Source: Lottia gigantea
Lineage: Eukaryota > Mollusca > Gastropoda > Lottiidae
Direction of reading: 5' to 3'
Length of the DNA stretch: 64,000 nt
NCBI RefSeq assembly: GCF_000327385.1
Contig: NW_008707077.1
Span: 1-64,000, forward strand
The stretch's first letter is position 1; each line of letters starts with the position of its first letter. Positions 53,109 to 64,000 of the stretch are shown here, piece after piece. The notes below the pieces were generated by a model that was not told the origin of the DNA, did not search any database, and worked only from the letters and a program-made list of their open reading frames with translations. The translations under genes were made by a program, and so were the position numbers.

Positions 53109-54563
53109 TACCCTCACATGGAAATGTGGATGTATTCATATACAGTCGCCCCTGTCCGTCGGTTCACATTTCTTATAGACGCGACAGATGCTTCAGTATT
53201 GAAACTTGGTATGCCTGTATATATATATTGGTCAGATCGCGGCCAAGTTCGCATTTGGTAATAATCGGATTAAGGGGTTGGTAGTTATTGGGCTTGACTT
53301 AGTAAAACGCATCAACTTTGGCTTACAGGCACTATAGAGATCTTGATGAAACTGGGAATGCCTGTATATCTTGATTAGATCTCGATAAAGCTTGAAATTG
53401 GTAGTAATCAGATAAACGGGTTCAGAGTTATTGCCCTTGAATAATTAAAAACGCATCAATTTTGACTTGTAGACACGGCAGAGGCTACTGTTTCTGTCCG
53501 ATTTTGATGAAACTTGGTATGCATGTATATATTGATGAGATCTCGATCAAGTACGTACTACGTAATAAGCGGCTTCAGGGTTATTGCCGATGTGTGGACG
53601 TCGATAGTACCTTGTTCATGTTTGAATTAAATGACAATTTGATGAACTTTTTTTTGAGGCTTTGCGTCGATTTTTAAATATTTTTAATTCGTTATTAAGC
53701 CACTAAAGACTTTATCATTTCTGGTAGCTGGTAGTGGGCGTATGTTACCGTGCCTGGCAAGCTATCTTGAGTTTTGTTTGCTGAGCGTGTAGCTGACAAG
53801 ATTTGTTAGACAAAGTATATGTTGTTCGATATCGGTATCAAAATGAAAAGCGTTCACTCACTGAGCCACTGTAGTTCCCAAGAAAGCCATTAGTTTGTTA
53901 GTTAAAATGACTGTCTTTATCTTGAGACCGCAAAATTTATAGAAGATAGCTTTCAGAAATGATAACAAAATATTTAGTGTCTTAATTATGAATTTTCAAA
54001 TAATCTTAAAATCATCTATAAGTCAAGGTAAATACCTGAAACAGTTCATAAGATTATCATCAAATTCAAACACGAACAATGTCTCATCGCTGTACACACA
54101 AGGGCAATAACTTTGAAACTGTTCATCCAAATATTACCAATTTGTAACTTGGTCGAGATCTCATTAATATACAATATGCATCTAGTTTCATCAAGATAGG
54201 ATAAAAACTGTAGTCTCTATCGTGCCTGCAGGGCGAATTTGACAAGTTTTTAGGGCAAGGGCAATAACTCCGAAACCCTTCATCTGATTGTTACCAATTA
54301 AAAACTAGACTGAGATCTCATCAACATATACATGCATAGTTTCATCTGGGTAGGATAGAAACTGTAGTCTCTATCGTGCCTACAATCGAAATTTGAAGTG
54401 TTTTACTAAGTCAAGGGCAATAACTCTGAAACCAGTACTCAAATTATTATCAATTTTGATTAAGATCGGACAAAAACTGTAGCCTCTATCGCGCCCACAA
54501 GATATGTGAACGGCCGGACCGACGGAAAGGGGCGGCGGCAATATACATTTCCATGTGGGCTTA
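53109..54563. mobile_element. Foldback element with inverted arrays of AAGGGCAATAACTC-type units
   Basis: About 1.45 kb with the two halves inverted. The outer ends pair (CCTCACATGGAAATG against the inverse of CATTTCCATGTGGGC; GTCCGTCGG and TTCACAT also pair). Each arm holds about three units of 150-160 bp. The left arm shows GAAACTTGGTATGCCTGTAT, and the right arm shows its inverse plus AGGGCAATAACTC. Text near the centre (CACTAAAGACTTTATCATTT) also has an inverted partner. No open frame. Repeats carrying AAGGGCAATAACTC are widespread in mollusc genomes. Confidence 0.65.
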
Positions 54564-54589
54564 GAAAAAGACTAATATGTGTATAGAAA

Positions 54590-54642
54590 TAGTTTGCGAC
54601 ATCAGCATCCGCTGGAAGCGAATGTTATCTTGTCATCTACCT
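54590..54642 (+). repeat. Inverse of 48543-48586
   Basis: TAGTTTGCGACATCAGCATCC and CTGGAAGCGAA with TCATCTACC match the complement of 48543-48586 with few changes and one 8-9 bp insertion. The pair brackets the Penelope fragment, dioxygenase copy 3 and the foldback element. Confidence 0.6.
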
Positions 54643-56228
54643 ATCTATAGGAATAGAAAGTGAAATTCCTAGTTTGTGGTATTTTCCAATTAATTTCTAG
54701 TACTTCTGAAGTATGTATTTTACATTTATTCAAGACCTAAATAAACTCCGAAAAAAATGGCGGATGATTCACTTTAATAACCATTTTTATGCAATAAATT
54801 AGCATATTATTGAAATATTCTGCAGAGGTCAGGGACAATGACTCTTGAAATTTCTGATTAACAATGTCAGATTCAATTAAAACAAATCTTGTATATAATG
54901 CATTAATTTAACATTTTGAAAAATAATTATTTTATTTCTCAACATATATGTATCAACAAAATAACAAGTATAAAATTTATAATTAAAATGAACACTACTA
55001 TTTGTCAAAATACTGGTCTGAATTGTTGAAATCACCAGACTGTACAGTAAGTTATATAACTAATAATCACCTCAGTTTACTAAATAGTCAAATCACATGC
55101 TTGTTCAGTGACTATACGTACATATTTTGTACTATTACACCTTAATCTAAGGTGTTGTGTATTTTATATGGATCAGAATTTCATTTTAAAACTCATGTTA
55201 TACTTTAAAACAACAAGTAACAAGTTCAAACCTTAATTTTTGGTTTTTAAAACAAAAAATTATTAAAAAGAGTATTTTAAACAATAACAATTGTTCATGT
55301 AACCCAATATCAAATGGAAGGCTACAGTTTGCTAGTCAGAAGAATTATAGAGTTATTTTATCATAAAACAACAGTTAAAGATTGTTGTCAACTAACTAAG
55401 TACTTTGTAAAACGAGAAACATAATTGAGTTTAAATATTTTAAAAGCAAGAAATCTGAAAAGGCATTCAATTTGAAGGGAAATAGGTTGAAAACTTGGTC
55501 ATATATTTACATCGTAAGTTTTCAAATGTAACAATATTATAAAAGCATTCTTTCATAGGTTGTCAAAATGACAAAAACACAAATCAATAGCGTGGATACA
55601 TACATACAAAGTTTTCTGAAAATTTATTTGAAAATGGTAGATTCTTGAGAGTTTACAAGAAAAGGGATGTATGTACAGAAGGAAATGAGTCTTACAGAAA
55701 TGTCAGCATAAAAAAACAGATCTATTGGAAACGATCATATAATTTTAAGAACTTGTGACAAACTGCATGATATCAGAAAAGCTATTTCATAGCCCTTGTT
55801 ATCAAATTACAATATGATAGTCCCCTTCATACACAATATAACAATCAAATTTAACATTTAACAATCTCATTTCACATCTCAACATTCCATTTTTCAATGA
55901 AATTTGAGAATTTTTACTATTTTCCATGTAATAACGTAACAATAAAAAACTAAAACAATCAAATAAGTTAAAAACTTTCTGAAAAAATGTTGTCAGTTTT
56001 TAGATTTAGATATTTTTGAATTCTTGACATAAGTTTTGTGTATAAAAATTAAAATGTCTTTAATCTGAATGTATAAAACCTATACACAATATGATAATTT
56101 AATAAGAAATCTGGAAAAATGGACAAAAACAGGTAAAATGCTCAATTATATTATTTTTTTTATAAAATATTCATCTGTTACAGCCAGTTTCTGAATTTTT
56201 AATTATTCTTCTTCAAATCTGTGCTAAA
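54643..56228 (-). other. Probable 3' UTR and flank of GART, no gene seen
   Basis: AT-rich sequence 3' of the GART stop codon on the minus strand, with no convincing frame. Minus-strand AATAAA (plus-strand TTTATT) occurs near 54929. Confidence 0.4.
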
Positions 56229-63780
<7,552 letters not shown>

Positions 63781-63796
63781 CTAAGAATGAGTTCAA

Positions 63797-64000
63797 GATA
63801 CGCCCACTTTCTTCATACATTTTCAGTATATCAAGGGCAGTCACCTATCTGTGGCAAATCACACCAAAATTCTAATTTGACACATTCTTTAATAAAATTC
63901 TGACATAAACTGTCACCACTATCGCTAACAAATTTTGATGAGTTTTTACTAAGTCAAGGGCAATATCTCAAATTTTGTTGTTCGAAAAATTGTCAAATCT
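63797..64000. mobile_element. AAGGGCAATAACTC-type MITE, cut by the window edge
   Basis: Starts ATACGCCCACTTTC and shares ATACATTTTCAGTATATCA with the copy at 62065-62432, then AAGTCAAGGGCAATA near the right edge. It lies in the GART intron that leaves the window. Confidence 0.5.

Overview
The window is eukaryotic nuclear DNA: AT-rich, with long intron-rich genes, GT/AG splice junctions and dense short transposon relics. The proteins are animal-type (a trifunctional GART, a cytosolic isoleucyl-tRNA synthetase with the metazoan C-terminal extension, a p38-activated MAPKAP kinase, and a SPEN-family RBM15). The dispersed repeat carrying AAGGGCAATAACTC and the tRNA-derived SINEs point to a lophotrochozoan, most likely a mollusc; the species cannot be fixed from sequence alone.

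Layout from left to right. At 2.1-13.2 kb on the minus strand lies a complete 28-exon IARS1 (1264 codons in frame across all junctions). At 14.56-14.88 kb on the plus strand is a probable two-exon gene for a 51-residue membrane protein. At 18.8-24.2 kb on the minus strand is a complete 10-exon MAPKAPK2/3 orthologue (356 aa). From 23.2 to 31.1 kb there are DNA-transposon relics and a young Ty3/Gypsy element (minus strand, 227-bp LTRs, 5-bp target duplication, one assembly gap). RBM15/spenito is on the plus strand at 32.1-34.3 kb as one coding exon, behind a promoter with TCTCGCGAGA, ETS and YY1-like sites. From 38.4 to 54.6 kb is a transposon-rich stretch holding a tandem family of phytanoyl-CoA-dioxygenase-like genes (two intact, one decayed, one 3' scrap), together with a Penelope-like fragment and a 1.45-kb foldback element. 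From 56.2 kb to the right edge on the minus strand is GART, with 15 exons in the window and the 5' part beyond it.

The host genes do not form a pathway. IARS1 and GART are housekeeping genes of translation and purine synthesis, MAPKAPK2 acts in stress signalling and RBM15 in m6A RNA methylation. The dioxygenase cluster is the only locally expanded family. It is interleaved with short inverted-repeat elements that may have helped its duplication and decay.

I did not find a clearly new multi-gene system. The most unusual structures are the 471-bp foldback element in a GART intron, built from about 15 copies of an 18-bp palindrome centred on GTTTAAAC, and the dioxygenase cluster, whose true start codon sits in a 17-nt coding first exon. 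Exon boundaries were placed by hand from splice consensus, family similarity and reading phase.
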